Origin: Paenibacillus aceris
GTDB lineage: Bacteria > Bacillota > Bacilli > Paenibacillales > NBRC-103111
Length of the DNA: 64,000 nucleotides
Reading direction: 5' to 3'
Assembly (NCBI RefSeq): GCF_017874035.1
Contig: NZ_JAGGKV010000018.1
Span: 62,001-126,000, forward strand
Both the position numbers and the translations under genes were made by a program. Each line of letters opens with the position of its first letter. The stretch's first letter is position 1. A model generated the notes under the pieces. It was given only the letters and a program-made list of their open reading frames with translations, made no database searches and was not told the origin of the DNA. Below, piece after piece: positions 62,637 to 64,000 of this stretch.

Positions 62637-62987
62637 TTAACAAGCCAATTCTTTCCCTACCGGGAATCCTATGAAAACAGTTCCCTCATGAACTTTCGTC
62701 GAATATGTTTGCACACAGCCCGTATCCGGTGCTTGCACGAGCCCTGAAGGAAGATGAATTTTGCGGTCATGCATCGGACAGAAAACGTGCTCGTCACAGA
62801 CAATACCCTCCGCAAGCACACCCTCTTTGTGCGGACAACGGTTTTGAATCGCGGTTAGCTTGCCGCTTTTCATCTTGAAGAGAGCTACCTCCTCCCCTTG
62901 ATAACGAATCGTTTTGCCTGTATTCACTGCTAAATCCTCATAAGATACGGCCTCAACCCAGATCATTTGCTCTTCTCGTGTTTTCAT
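62637..62987 (-). CDS. nirD: nitrite reductase small subunit
   Basis: A 116-residue Rieske-type protein with the [2Fe-2S] ligands in RCPHKEG and FCPMHDRKI (C-x-H and C-x2-H). NirD partners NirB in the NADH-dependent reduction of nitrite to ammonia. AGGAGG lies 8 bases before ATG 62987. It follows nirB by 24 bases. Confidence 0.94.
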   Translation of the reverse strand: MKTREEQMIWVEAVSYEDLAVNTGKTIRYQGEEVALFKMKSGKLTAIQNRCPHKEGVLAEGIVCDEHVFCPMHDRKIHLPSGLVQAPDTGCVQTYSTKVHEGTVFIGFPVGKELAC

Positions 62988-63011
62988 GGTCTTCTCCTCC
63001 TGAGTGATTTA

Positions 63012-64000
63012 TTAGTTAAGCTCTACGACTTCGTACAGGTCGCGCTGAATTTTTTTGCTTTCGATCGCTTGTTTCCAAGGGTCCTTCGTCACGGAAAGCG
63101 CTTGGTCCATTCGGGCGCATAATTGTTTGCGCTCTTCCTCATTTTGAACGACATCACGGATCTTCTCGATACCCAAACGGTGTACCCATTCGCTCGTGCG
63201 CTCGCCGTATTTGCCGGTTTCGCGATAATACTGCAAATAGGCTTCCGTATATTCGATAATTTCTTGCTCTGTCTTCACTGTTGTTAAGAGGTCGCCAACG
63301 CGTACCTTCACACCGCCGTTTCCTCCGGCATACAGCTCCCAACCGCCGTCTACGGATACAACGCCCAAATCCTTAATACCGGATTCCGCACAGTTCCGAG
63401 GACATCCCGATACCGCAAGCTTCACTTTAGCCGGTGTGTTCAACCGCTCAAAGCGCTTCTCCAGCTCAATGCCCACCGCCATCGAATCACCAGTACCGAA
63501 CCGGCAGAAGGTTTCGCCGACGCATGTTTTGACGGTACGCAGCGCTTTACCGTACGCATAACCTGAAGGCATATCCAGCGCTTCCCACATTGCGGTAAGA
63601 TCTTCTTTCTTCACGCCAAGCAAGTCGAGTCGTTGTCCGCCGGTAAACTTCACTGTCGGAACATTGAATTGCTCCGCTACTTCCGCAATCCGCTTCAATT
63701 CGGTCGGGTTCGTTACGCCGCCATAGATTCGCGGAACTACCGAGTAGGTGCCATCCTTTTGAATATTTGCATGCATACGCTCGTTAACGAAGCGCGATGT
63801 GCTATCGTCTTTATAAGTTTCAGGGCTTACCATACCCAGGTAGTAGTTAAGCGCAGGGCGGCATTTGGAACAGCCCTCTTCATTTTTCCAATTGAGCACG
63901 CTCATCACTTCACGTACATGCGACAGACCTTTTTCTCTAATAGCCTCAACCACTTCATCCCGTGTATGGTCCGTACAGGAGCAAATCGATTCTTTGACAG
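63012..64000 (-). CDS. nirB: nitrite reductase large subunit, C-terminal part
   Basis: The frame is open to the right edge, so the FAD/NAD domains lie outside. The visible 329 or so residues begin in the BFD-like [2Fe-2S] domain (ICSCTDHTRDEVV, then EEGCSKCRPALNYYLG) and continue with the sulfite/nitrite reductase repeat. The siroheme-[4Fe-4S] ligands are in KTCVGETFCRFGTGDS and VSGCPRNCAESG. The enzyme reduces nitrite to ammonia and needs the siroheme that the sirC branch of the haem operon can supply. First visible gene of nirB-nirD-nasC. Confidence 0.93.
   Translation of the reverse strand, partial: VKESICSCTDHTRDEVVEAIREKGLSHVREVMSVLNWKNEEGCSKCRPALNYYLGMVSPETYKDDSTSRFVNERMHANIQKDGTYSVVPRIYGGVTNPTELKRIAEVAEQFNVPTVKFTGGQRLDLLGVKKEDLTAMWEALDMPSGYAYGKALRTVKTCVGETFCRFGTGDSMAVGIELEKRFERLNTPAKVKLAVSGCPRNCAESGIKDLGVVSVDGGWELYAGGNGGVKVRVGDLLTTVKTEQEIIEYTEAYLQYYRETGKYGERTSEWVHRLGIEKIRDVVQNEEERKQLCARMDQALSVTKDPWKQAIESKKIQRDLYEVVELN

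Overview
The window looks like a chromosome segment of an endospore-forming Bacillales bacterium, most likely Paenibacillus or a close relative. I infer this from four sporulation or germination genes (SpoIIB-like, spoVID, gerM, gerE), from S-layer-homology (SLH) cell-wall proteins, from a uroporphyrinogen methyltransferase/synthase fusion, from Shine-Dalgarno sites of the AGGAGG type with many GTG and TTG starts, and from a gene order that follows the Bacillus subtilis blocks spoIIB-folC-valS, spoVID-hem, lonA-lonB-clpX-tig-ysoA and rdgB-rph-gerM-gerE. I saw no prophage, transposase, CRISPR array or plasmid gene.

Left part (1-12.6 kb): the end of an amidase-SLH protein, then, on the minus strand, valS (with a T-box leader), folC, murC and a SpoIIB-like SPOR protein. 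Next come spoVID, a pseudouridine synthase preceded by a coupled 37-residue membrane ORF, and a plus-strand phosphodiester glycosidase with a Pro/Thr-rich tail. Haem block (12.6-24.4 kb, minus strand): hemA-hemX-sirC-hemC-cobA/hemD-hemB, then hemE-hemH-hemY, then hemL. This covers tetrapyrrole synthesis from glutamyl-tRNA to coprohaem plus the siroheme branch; only the final coprohaem decarboxylase is not in the window. Housekeeping block (24.4-39 kb, mostly minus): an anchored unknown protein, speD, an unknown protein, engB, lonA, lonB, a spore/cell-wall type amidase (plus), a divergent polysaccharide deacetylase, ispG, clpX, clpP, tig and a YsoA-like protein.

Cobalamin block (39.2-43.2 kb): tRNA-Arg(UCU), then a cobalamin riboswitch driving the cobalt transporter cbiMNQO. 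Facing it is a second cobalamin riboswitch driving a CbiW-like [2Fe-2S] protein, and the two units share one terminator. Two tiny proteins, a helical protein and an asparagine synthetase follow. Right part (46.3-64 kb): rdgB-rph-gerM, an internally duplicated YutG/PgpA-type protein, an MBL hydrolase-methyltransferase-DUF6483-like operon, gerE with a textbook sigma-K promoter, an SLH protein with five exact 73-residue repeats, a giant Lhr helicase, and the assimilatory nitrite/nitrate operon nirB-nirD-nasC cut by the window edge.

Siroheme from sirC is the cofactor of NirB, and the cobalt transporter feeds the same tetrapyrrole family through B12. No gene cluster looks like a wholly new system. 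The most novel signals are a pair of about 190-bp dispersed intergenic repeats lying just behind terminators, the duplicated phosphatase-family protein with one dead half, and several unannotated small proteins.
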